24,078 bases of DNA. Source: JAICIG01 sp035532215. GTDB lineage: Bacteria > Planctomycetota > Planctomycetia > Pirellulales > JAICIG01. The DNA is taken from NCBI GenBank assembly GCA_035532215.1, contig DATKRK010000386.1, positions 1 to 24,078 on the forward strand, given 5' to 3'. Under the pieces are notes generated by a model. It worked only from the letters and a program-made list of their open reading frames with translations. It was not told where the DNA came from and did not search any database. Positions within the stretch are counted from its first letter, which is position 1. Each line of letters opens with the position of its first letter. A program made the position numbers and the translations under genes. Positions 14,517 to 23,800 of the stretch are shown here, piece by piece.

Positions 14517-16619
14517 TTATCGAGCAGCCGTCTCGCACGAATCGTGCCGGCTTACCTGCCACTCGCCGCTGGCAAATTCCGGGCGAGGCGCAATCCGGGC
14601 GTGGGTCCGTCGCGAACCAAGCTCCAGCGCCGCACGAAAGCAATGCGCCCACTTCGGCGCCTGGCGGCTCCAATCCATGAGCAACGCCGAACGGCGAGCG
14701 GACGCCGACAAGTTCTCTGGTCCGAGTCGTTTCATCTCCTGCATCGCTGCCGCCAGGCTCGCCGCATCGCGCGGCGCGATCAGCCCGTTCACCCCGTGCT
14801 GCACCACCTGCGACACAATGCCGACGTTGGTGGAAATCACCGGACGACCACATGCCAGGGCCTCGGCGGCTGTCAACGGCGCTCCTTCGGAATATGAGCC
14901 GATGCAATGTGCTGAAATATGGCGATAAAACTCCTCGGGCATCCTCTCGTGCGCGATTTGCCGGCGCGTTTCATAGACACCAGGGACGTCTTCGCGATCG
15001 GCTGTCACCAGCCGCACGCCGGCGTCTCTTGCGGCTTGCTGGATCATGCCCAGTCCTTTGCCGTCGGCCGCTCCACGATAGCTTCGGGCATTGGCCGTCG
15101 TGCCGGCCCAGCCGACGCAAAATTCGTGGGGGAACGGCTGGGGTCGGAAAATCTCGCAATCCACTCCCTCCTCGCACACGAAGCTCGCGGGCGGCCGCAG
15201 CCCGGCGGGATGGTTTCTTAAATCGTCCAAAATGTAGCTGTTCGATACCAGCAGGGCGGTTGCCTTGTCGAAGGCGGCCTGGAGTTGCCTAACGCCGTGA
15301 ATGTCCCAAGACCACGTGTCGAACAGACCGCAAACGACAGCCCCGACGCGCGAAGTATCGATGCCGAGCAGGCTTTGCCACCAGAACGCCACCAGCAAGT
15401 CGCCTTCGACCAGTTCCGGGCGGCGGGCCAAATCGCGGTGCGGCACGATCGTAAACGAGAATTCATCCGAGAGATGCTTGAGTAAGCCTTCGGCGTCGGA
15501 GTGAAACGCCCAGCCGAAGCGATCGATCGCCAGGATCACCCGCGGCCGAATCTGCTCTGCAAATCGCCCTCTATTCGCTTCCGGCTCCACTGCGGCCGGG
15601 GACGACGGTGGCGAATCCGTGGCCTCTGCCTTCGGCGATGGTATAGCGCGAATAGGCTTTACAAGGGCCAATGCGCCGTTCCCAAGCCCTTCATTCGCCG
15701 ACTGCCTAATTCCGCACGACTCGCAGGCGGCCGGCGAAACCAGTCCGCCCGATGTTCGGACTTGCGGATGGCGGCACTGGGCCAGTCCGTGCGATTTCGA
15801 GGGCAGCCGAAATCGGCAGGCCGCCAAGGCGTGGAACCCGGACGCGATTAGGTTTGGTGAATCCTGAAATTCAGGAACGGGCATTTCGTAATCCTCCAGC
15901 GGCCACTGCAAGCGGGCCGCATGCCTTTTTAGGTCGCGCGCCGGCCGGATGTCGCTGTCGCGAACGTCGGCAATCACCAGCGGCGGTTGCCACACCAGGC
16001 ATTTGCCCCCGGTTTCCTCCTGTAACCGGCACAGTACCACGTCGGCCGGCGCCGAAAGCGACCTGGTTGCATCGAGAAACTTCTGGAACCATCTTCGATG
16101 GATCCCATAGGCGAAGGTCCCCAACGTCTTGCGGGCGCGGTAAAAATGCTCGTTCACCGCTTCGAGCCGGCTTCGGTCATATTGCGAGCAACCCAAATAG
16201 AGCAAGTTCCAGTCGTCGGAGACCGTGGCGATTTCCTGAAACCGCTCCAAGAATCGCCGATGGAAGTAAACGTCATCCTCCAAAACCAAGATCCGCTCGA
16301 AACCCCCTCGCTGAGCCTCTTCGATCGTCTTACGGTGGCTTAGAAGGCAACCCAGCTCGCCGGCAGACAGCGAATTCACCGGCTCCGCGGCGCGGGCCGT
16401 TCGATTTCGGGCAGTTTGCCATCCATCGACTGCCGCCAACCGTTCGACCGACAATCCCCACCGCCGGAACCGCGACTCGACGCAGCGCCAGCGATCTGGC
16501 CGCCGGTCCAGAGAGATGCAGTAAAGCCGACCGAAATATTGGTCCGGATGGTACATGTTGGCGGCGTGCCGATTACTCGCGCGCGTGCTGCGAAGGATCA
16601 TAATCGCCGCCGATGCCAT
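14517..16619 (-). CDS. Two-domain glycosyltransferase: GT25-like N-terminus fused to GT4-like C-terminus, 700 aa
   Basis: Residues about 28-225 look like GT25 (YFGRLYCISLDRRPDRW, LSAGELGCLLSHRKTIE, ILVLEDDVYF with E114-D115-D116). Residues about 360-680 form a GT4-like GT-B domain (FCVGWAGTTAN, SYSEGAPLTAAEALACGRPVISTNVGIVSQVV). The linker (about 230-355) holds C268, C282, C299 and C302 and a low-complexity Pro/Ala/Glu part; the Cys cluster may be a small zinc knuckle. A start at 16619 gives an extra basic tail; ATG 16556 starts close to the GT25 core. No Shine-Dalgarno is obvious for either. It is the first gene of the minus-strand glycan operon and could add two sugars in sequence. Confidence 0.85.
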   Translation of the reverse strand: MASAAIMILRSTRASNRHAANMYHPDQYFGRLYCISLDRRPDRWRCVESRFRRWGLSVERLAAVDGWQTARNRTARAAEPVNSLSAGELGCLLSHRKTIEEAQRGGFERILVLEDDVYFHRRFLERFQEIATVSDDWNLLYLGCSQYDRSRLEAVNEHFYRARKTLGTFAYGIHRRWFQKFLDATRSLSAPADVVLCRLQEETGGKCLVWQPPLVIADVRDSDIRPARDLKRHAARLQWPLEDYEMPVPEFQDSPNLIASGFHALAACRFRLPSKSHGLAQCRHPQVRTSGGLVSPAACESCGIRQSANEGLGNGALALVKPIRAIPSPKAEATDSPPSSPAAVEPEANRGRFAEQIRPRVILAIDRFGWAFHSDAEGLLKHLSDEFSFTIVPHRDLARRPELVEGDLLVAFWWQSLLGIDTSRVGAVVCGLFDTWSWDIHGVRQLQAAFDKATALLVSNSYILDDLRNHPAGLRPPASFVCEEGVDCEIFRPQPFPHEFCVGWAGTTANARSYRGAADGKGLGMIQQAARDAGVRLVTADREDVPGVYETRRQIAHERMPEEFYRHISAHCIGSYSEGAPLTAAEALACGRPVISTNVGIVSQVVQHGVNGLIAPRDAASLAAAMQEMKRLGPENLSASARRSALLMDWSRQAPKWAHCFRAALELGSRRTHARIAPRPEFASGEWQVSRHDSCETAAR

Positions 16620-16738
16620 CTGACTCGCGGCCCATTGTACGCCAACGGGCCTATTTTTGATGCGACTGCCCTGCCACAGACAATCAAAATCGATCTATAC
16701 AATTCGCTAGCATTGCTAGCTCGTTTATTTAGGCGCTC

Positions 16739-17065
16739 TTATTTTCGCCGCGCGGAAAGCGTGGTAATCAAGAAAACAATGATTGGATGTAATAGCACAA
16801 AGGCTGCCAAATAAGTTGCGCCGACGGGCAGCAACGCTCTGAATTGTGGCCGTGGAGCGTCAATCACACTGCTCCGAAGAATTATCGGAATGCAAGCAAG
16901 CAATGCTAAGCCCGCGGACGCGATTGCTGCGTAGTATATATTCGTTCTTCGACGCATAGGTGACATGTTGCTCCAGTGCGGAGTACGTCGTAGGGAGCGC
17001 CAACATGCATATGAAGAGACGCAAACAACCGCAACCATAAAAGGAATGGCGTCACTATGAGGCAT
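16739..17065 (-). CDS. Small hypothetical membrane protein, 108 aa
   Basis: The frame from ATG 17065 contains three hydrophobic segments: IPFMVAVVCVSSYACW, IYYAAIASAGLALLACIPIIL and LPVGATYLAAFVLLHPIIVFLITTL, with basic residues after the first and at the end. A GTG at 17113 would lengthen it by 16 residues. The DNA is clearly more AT-rich than the glycan operon and the RHS core. No family is recognised. It lies between the RHS-linked membrane protein and the glycosyltransferase operon on the same strand. Being short and without a clear ribosome-binding site, it is less certain than its neighbours. Confidence 0.5.
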   Translation of the reverse strand: MPHSDAIPFMVAVVCVSSYACWRSLRRTPHWSNMSPMRRRTNIYYAAIASAGLALLACIPIILRSSVIDAPRPQFRALLPVGATYLAAFVLLHPIIVFLITTLSARRK

Positions 17066-17113
17066 TTTAATAACGCAATCGCATAAATACACTGAACTCG
17101 CTGTTAGTAGCAC

Positions 17114-17346
17114 ACACGCAGGATGCTAAAGCAGTACAAGACGTAGCGCTTAGGTAGCATCATTGGTTATTTGTTAGAGTAATGTGGACTACCAAATTGC
17201 GGCACATGCGAGCACGCAGACTATTTGGAGTCCAAGGTGAAATATCAGGCTCCGCATTGCCCATTTGCGGCACTTATACCATTCACCCCATCCTATTGCA
17301 GGTCGCCAAAGAGGCCACCATTTGGGAAACTATTTGATCGTCGATG
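17114..17346. other. Gene-free AT-rich spacer
   Basis: No coding frame or structured repeat is evident here. The base composition matches the small flanking membrane genes rather than the GC-rich operons. Confidence 0.4.
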
Positions 17347-17769
17347 CTAATGTCGCCGTTTCCGCCGACACACTAGAACGCAAGTCAAGACAATGCTCAA
17401 AGCCACCAAGTATAGGACAAATAGCATAGCGCGTACCGGTCGGATGTTCGTCTGCGAACCAGCACCTAACGCAAATGGAACCGCCACTAACACGGTGGCA
17501 ACCAGGAGACTGGAAATTGAAAACTGCAGAGTCTTATTGCGAAGCGCTCTATACACCGCAACCGCCGCCAAACCGCTTGGAGTTAAAACAAGTAGATGTC
17601 GCACAAGCCTTGGGAGTACAAGATTTTGAAATCCGTATGGGTCGCTTGGACGACCAATTAGGGTTGAAAAGTGGTAATCAAGTCCTGCTCGCCTTGCCAC
17701 AAAAGACATCGCCACAAAGAGGCAGTTCGCAAGAATGAACGCGGATAAAAGAGACTTGGTAACGCTCAT
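17347..17769 (-). CDS. Hypothetical four-helix membrane protein, 140 aa (possible RHS immunity partner)
   Basis: ATG 17769 lies 107 bases downstream of the RHS gene stop on the same strand. Four hydrophobic segments are seen: LLSAFILANCLFVAMSFV, LVRHLLVLTPSGLAAVAVY, SISSLLVATVLVAVPFALG and AMLFVLYLVALSIVLTCVLV, followed by a basic CRRKRRH end. The FSISSLLVATVLVAV segment resembles the F-S-x-x-x-LL-x-x-T-x-VA pattern that I associate with small planctomycete membrane proteins. Immunity genes for RHS effectors usually lie directly downstream, and membrane immunity proteins are known, but this is only a positional inference. It could equally be an unrelated small membrane protein. Confidence 0.65.
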   Translation of the reverse strand: MSVTKSLLSAFILANCLFVAMSFVARRAGLDYHFSTLIGRPSDPYGFQNLVLPRLVRHLLVLTPSGLAAVAVYRALRNKTLQFSISSLLVATVLVAVPFALGAGSQTNIRPVRAMLFVLYLVALSIVLTCVLVCRRKRRH

Positions 17770-17876
17770 AGACTCGTCTCAGAAAACACCGTTGAACTGC
17801 CGTGACAACGCGTGAATGAACTGCAATAATCCGATAAAAAGCCGTAGGACTGACGCTACCGTGCAAATATAACTAA

Positions 17877-20800
17877 TTACTTGATGTTCTTACATTGCGA
17901 ATTCGGATTTGGATCCTTCGGAGCGCTTAGCGCGCTACCTAGGCAGCCACCGTTATTGTAGTCGTTCTGTAGACAGCAATTCAGCCTCTTTAGTTCGGTG
18001 TTGGTTAAGTTGCATTTTGATTGGCAAAACTGCTCCGCATCGACATTAATTGGCGCGCCGTTATCGTGTGAACATTGAATGCACGCGCGAATACAGTTCA
18101 GTCCAGGACTATCGCCAGCACACTGACATACGCATTGACTCTCCCAGCATCCCGTAAAGATGAATGGCCAGAATGGCCCTCTAGTTACGCATACTTTTCT
18201 ATTCGGATAGTAACATGGATCACCCGGCTGTGGTTCGCCTGTTGGTGGTTTCGTGGGCGTTGGCGGCTTCGGGCCAGTAGGATCACAACATTTTTGCCAC
18301 GCTGGCACGAGGCCAGTCCAGTCCGTCGAGCCAATCGGATTGTCATCGCAGTATTCGTAGAGGTTCGTCATCGGTATTAGCCGGCTCCTGGATGAACTAT
18401 TGAAGTAACAATCGGCCAGCATCGCAGAGGCTCGCAGTTCCGACGATGGTCCGAATAGCAGCGATTGCATGACACTAATCCATTCGGTGGAAGTCGAACG
18501 AGTATGACGCGCCAGTATGATACTATATGCATTTTGGGAGGGGCGGAAATCTATTGGATCCCGCGACACCCAGCATCCAAGTACCGTGTGAAGAAATCGC
18601 CAGCGAGAGTAGGCGAAGGTTGACTCATCGTCGAAGCGATAGCCAGCGAACAGCGTCTCCCAATCGTAGCCCGATGAAGAGAGCGGCGAGAAGGCAGCGG
18701 TCATGAAGGCTGGCTTGCCATATGCAGCGTAGAGGTATCGTTCCGATATTCCGCCAGTAGAACTGACGATTCCCGTTACATTCCAGTTTGGATCTTGCAG
18801 TGCGTAGAAGCGCTCGGAATTGCGATCCCGGAGCGCGAGACCGTCGATGTAACGCATGCCCCAGACGAATTGTCGATCAGGTGTGGTGGAGGCTCCAAGC
18901 CGCTCCTCGAGATCCTGCCATTTGGCGGAATAGTAGAAATGACGCGTCGTGCCCGAAACGACCTTCGCAACTCGGTGGTTCGCACCGTCGTAGGCGTATT
19001 GTCCGACAGCGGTAGCACCCGCGGTCAGATTGACGAGGCGGTTCCAGGCATCGTAAGCGCAGGTGTAGCCGCTTGCCGGCGTCGCGGGCTGCGGCATGGT
19101 CGTCATGTTGCCCGCGGCGTCGTAAGCAGGTACGACCCAACCGCCGCCAGAAATGCCGGTTATCTCATTGACCGTGTCGCTGGTGCGGGTCTGGGCGAGC
19201 GTCCAACTGCCGCCAGTGTCGGCCTGATCGAAGGTCGCCCAGTTGCCGGTCGGATCGAGACCCCAGGCTTGCGTGAAGTCTTCGGTGCCGGAGACGATGC
19301 CGTCGTTGCTGCTGTTTAATTGGCCACGGTCGAGCCGGGCGAGACGATAGAGACCATCGTAGGCGTAGATCTCGTCGAGATAGACGCCTGTCGCTTCGGC
19401 GACAGTGTTCTTTCGCCAGAGTCGATTGCTCGCCCGGTCGTATCCGTGCTGGATGCGGTCAAGATCGCTGCCGCTGGAGCTGCTATACCAGCGGTTGTCA
19501 ACGACTCGATTGAAGCGGTCAAGGCCGGAATAAGGATCAGCGCCGGTACCGTTGATGAGCGACCAGGCGATCTGCGGCTGGGGAGAGGCGGCCTGGACGA
19601 ACGTGTCTTCGCCGATCCGCGTGTAATCGACTAGGTGCGTCACGCCGTCATTATCGATCAGGCTGGCGATTCTGCTCAGTGCGTCGTCGATTACTCCGGC
19701 GGTCCCATAGCTGTAATTCAGCACGCGGCCATTGGGATAGACGATGGCAGTTGCGCGGATCGTATTCGCCGAGCCGTCTGCGTACTGGTACTGTACATTC
19801 ACGGACGTCGAGGGATTTACGGCTCCAGAATGCTCTTGATATTCGGTGGTCACCTGCTCGAACGAATCGTAAACGCGCTCGACGTCATTGACGACGCTGC
19901 CCGATCCCACGGTCGGGCTGGAGTAGCTCGTCACGTTCTGCAACAGGCCGCGGACCTCGTAGGTGCGGCCGATTCGCTGCACCGTGGCGTCGATGCCTGT
20001 GCCCAGCGTGGTGACGCGATCGAAGGTTTGTCTGCCCAAAAAGTCGAAATCGAAAGCATGCACTGTGCCGTTCTGGTCGGTAAGCTGCTTGACCTGGCTC
20101 TGGCGATTGACCAGGTACGTCACCGTGCCACTATCGGCGAAGACCATCGACGAGAGCGCGTCGCTGCGCGCCACATCGGAGCCGCTTAAGGTTGTGCCGT
20201 AGTTCCAGGTCGTCGTTTGATCGCCGGTATCGGCGTTGACGGCCGTCATCGTGGCGACGAGGTCGTCGGCGGTGTAAGTCCAATTCACTGTGACGTTCAC
20301 ATCGCCAGACGACGGTTGGCCGGACTGGCAATTCTGGATGAGTTGCGTCCGCCGGTCGGCGTCGTCGAACGTCGTCTGCGTGACCGTGCCCGCAGGGTCG
20401 ATCGATTGGTACGCCTCGCCACGATCATTGTAGAGCGTCGAGGTGACGAGCACCGTGTCGGAGCGGGCGGGAATCGTAGTCGAGCGAGTGAACGCGGCGT
20501 CGCCATTCGTGCCGTACTCGGCAATGGCCTGCGTGCGACCGATGCTGTCGGGGTACATGGCCGAGTAGGCCACGCGGGCCTGTGGTTGTGCGCCGCCGGG
20601 ATAGGTCAGCGGTCCAAGTCCGCTGGCGTTGTGGAACCGCTGACGGTCCGTCATTTGGATGCTATTGCCGGCCTCGTCCCACGCGGTTTCCGTTTGTTCG
20701 ACGATCGTGGCGCCGCTGATGTCCTCCGCCTGGGAATAGCTGATCGAGCCGCCGTAGAAGCCGATGTACTGCGCTGTCTGCCGGTTCAAGGCGTCGTACA

Positions 20801-23800
20801 CCGATTTGTTGAAGGCTTGCGACCCGGCCGGCAATTGCATCAGGACGTTGCCGATGGGATCGTACCAGGCGTTGTCGGTCAGCACGTTGCCGACGGTTCC
20901 CGTATTCGGATCGACGCCATAGCGAAGCGACTGGTAAACCTGCCCGCGATTGTCGTAATTCGTAGCCGAGCGGCGAATCAGATTGTTCGTCGCCTGCGAG
21001 TAATTGTCGACTTGAACGACGCGGTTGAGGGTATCGTAGGTGTTGACCTGGTACGAATCCTGCGGCAGGGTGATTCGAACCTGGCGATCGCGCCAGTCGT
21101 ATTGGAACGCCGTGATCCGGTCGTTCGCCGCGTTGGAATCGACTGGCAGGGTCTGCTGGGTCAGGCTGCCGTCGCCGCCCGAGGCGCCGCCATCGTACTG
21201 GTTGACCTGGACAGCGACCATGTTATTGCCGGCCGCCCCGCCGCCCGTCGGATCGCTGTCCGTGGCGCCCGTGTCATTGGTGCCGACGTAGACAGAAAGC
21301 GGCAATCCGCGCGGGTCGTGCACCGAGCGCGTGATCGTACCACCGCCGGAGACGACCTTGTTCTGCCGACCTAACGAGTCGAAGCCGAAGTCTTGCTCGT
21401 TGTAGTTCGTTCCCTTCGTCCCTTCGCCGCTGGCGGGGATCGAGAAGTAGACGCGTGCTGCGGTGAGCTGGTCGTTGTCGTTGTAGACGTTGTGCGTCCA
21501 ACGAACATAGCTCGATTGGGCGAACGTGTCGCTGGGCAGAAGTGGGCCAGACGTACTGGCCCGCGTGGCTGAGATTCGATCGGTCACGTTGCCATCGCCG
21601 TCCATGATGGTGATCGAGACGGGGTTGACCAGCGTGTAGCTGTAACTCGGCGAAGAGCCCGTGGCATAGCCTTGAGCGCTGCGCACCTGCTGAATCACAT
21701 CGTCGTAGACGGTCCAACTCGCGGTGCGGACCGCGGTGGCCGTGCCGCTTAAGTCAACCGTGTGCGAGGGGCCGAGTTGCTGCGTCGTGCGGCCGAGATT
21801 ATCCAGCGTGAAATCGCTTACGAGCGCCATGCCGGTAGCGTCGTCGATCCGCTTCAGCAGACCGCCGGTGACAACATCGACCGTAAATTCGGTCACGGTC
21901 CCGCGCTCGTCGGTGATCGAAGCAGGATTACCCCACTGGTCGAATTGCTCGACACGCGTGGCGGCCACGCCCGAGCCGTTCTGGCCCGCCGGGACGACGG
22001 GCAGAGTCGTGGTCCGCTGCTGGACAGCCGTCGTGCCGCTATAGAACGAATAGCTGAAGTTGGTCGTGATCGGCTGCGTACCGCCGTCGTCGCGGTAGAC
22101 GGTGACGGAGGTGGTCGGATAGACCGTCGCCCCGCCGGCCGATTGCTGCGTGTACTTGTACTCCTTGAGCACCACCGGCGTGCCGCCCGTGCCTTGCTGC
22201 ACTGACTCGCTTTGCGTGTAGCCCGGCGCCGAGGCGCCATAATAGGCGTACTTGCGGATTAGCCCGCTTGTTGAGTGGTAGATGATGGCCAGATCATTGT
22301 GCGTGTCGTCGAAGCTGGCCACGGCCGAGGGGTAGGCGTATTGCAGCACGTTGGCGCTCGAATCGTAATGCGACGCTTCGATCCAAGCGTCTGTTCCCAA
22401 GGCCAGTTGCTTGACGAGAACCTGCCCTACATAGTTCGTGTAGACGGTGTTCGTCGAACCGTCCGGCCGCGTCTCGACGGTCTTTATCTTCCCGTTGTTG
22501 TAGTCGTCGAAGTAGCCGGCGTTGGCGTTCTTCGTGAACGAGAACGTGAAGCTATAGAGACCGCCATCCGTGGTCTCCTTAGTCACACGACGCTGACCGT
22601 CGTATTCCAAGTAAAGATCGGCGAACTCGGCGACCTGCGCATCGGTGGCCGTAAGCGGATTGAGGCCGGCGGCCAACATGCGCGCGTAGGCCGCGCTGTT
22701 GACGACGTATTTCAGGCAGTGCAACAGCCCCCCGCCGCTCGTCGTGGTCCAGTAGCGATAGTAGTAGTTGTCGATCGTTTGCCAGGCGCTGCCGTCCCAG
22801 GTTTGAACCGTGGCCGATTGCAGATCGCCGGCCAAGCCATTCGGATCACCGCTGCCATAGTAGGCGTAAACCACTTGGCGGACGTTCTGCCAAGCGCTGC
22901 CGCCGACCTGCCGCCGCAGCAACACGCCTGCCAGGTCGATGCCGGTGAAGCTGTAAAGATACGATTCGACGGTGGTCACGCCGCCGGTGGCATAACTGCG
23001 TTGCACCTCGCCGATGCCCAGCGTGGTCGAGGGGGCGTAGCTCGTGACTTGAATCGTTTGCCCGCCGGCGGTGAGCCGCTTCGAGAACATGCCGGGGTTG
23101 GCGGCCGCGAAGTCGTTGAGCACGGTCAGTTCGCCATTGGGCGCCGCGAGATTGAATACGCCGGCAACTGCATCGTGCGTCAGCGTGAATTTCGTCCCAT
23201 AGCGGCCGACATACACGCCGCTCACAAGATCGAACCAGAGTGCCGAGCGCGTACCGCGCAAAATCATGACCGCTGCCGTGCCTTGTTGATAAGCCCTGGG
23301 CAACTGCCGCACCAGCCAGTTATAGCCGTTGCCGGCATCGTAATCGCCGCCCAGCCGGTTGGAAAAAATCCGCGTCTGGCCGAAATCGGCGCCGAACCCG
23401 GCGCTGGACAGGTCGGTGACGGCCAGCCGGATTTCGCCATTGAGATATCGCACCGGCCGCTCGCTGTCGGGATCGGGGTGCATCGGGCTGTTGGGCACCG
23501 AGGTGAGCGGCGCGTTGTTGGGTTCCATCGTGCCGCCGTCGGTGCAGCCGCACGGGCAGACGCAATGGCAGCCGGGCGACGGATCGGGGCACGGCACGGG
23601 GCACGAACTGGATGAACCGGAGAACATCTCCATCGCCGCCCGTTCCTCAGCAGTCGGGGCTGCGGGAATGTCGTACCGCGCTTGCGGCAACGCTGCGCGC
23701 AGCGGCATGACGCTCACCGTTTCGGGCCAGCGGCAGCCGGCGGCTAGGCGGCTCGCCGGATCGAGGTGCATCGTCACCGGGCGGTCGAAACTCGGCGGAG

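Noticed and set aside
12362..16603. Plus-strand open frames opposite the glycan operon
   Set aside because: The minus-strand products carry clear GT4, GT25 and sulfotransferase motifs; the plus-strand products are Arg/Pro-rich shadows.
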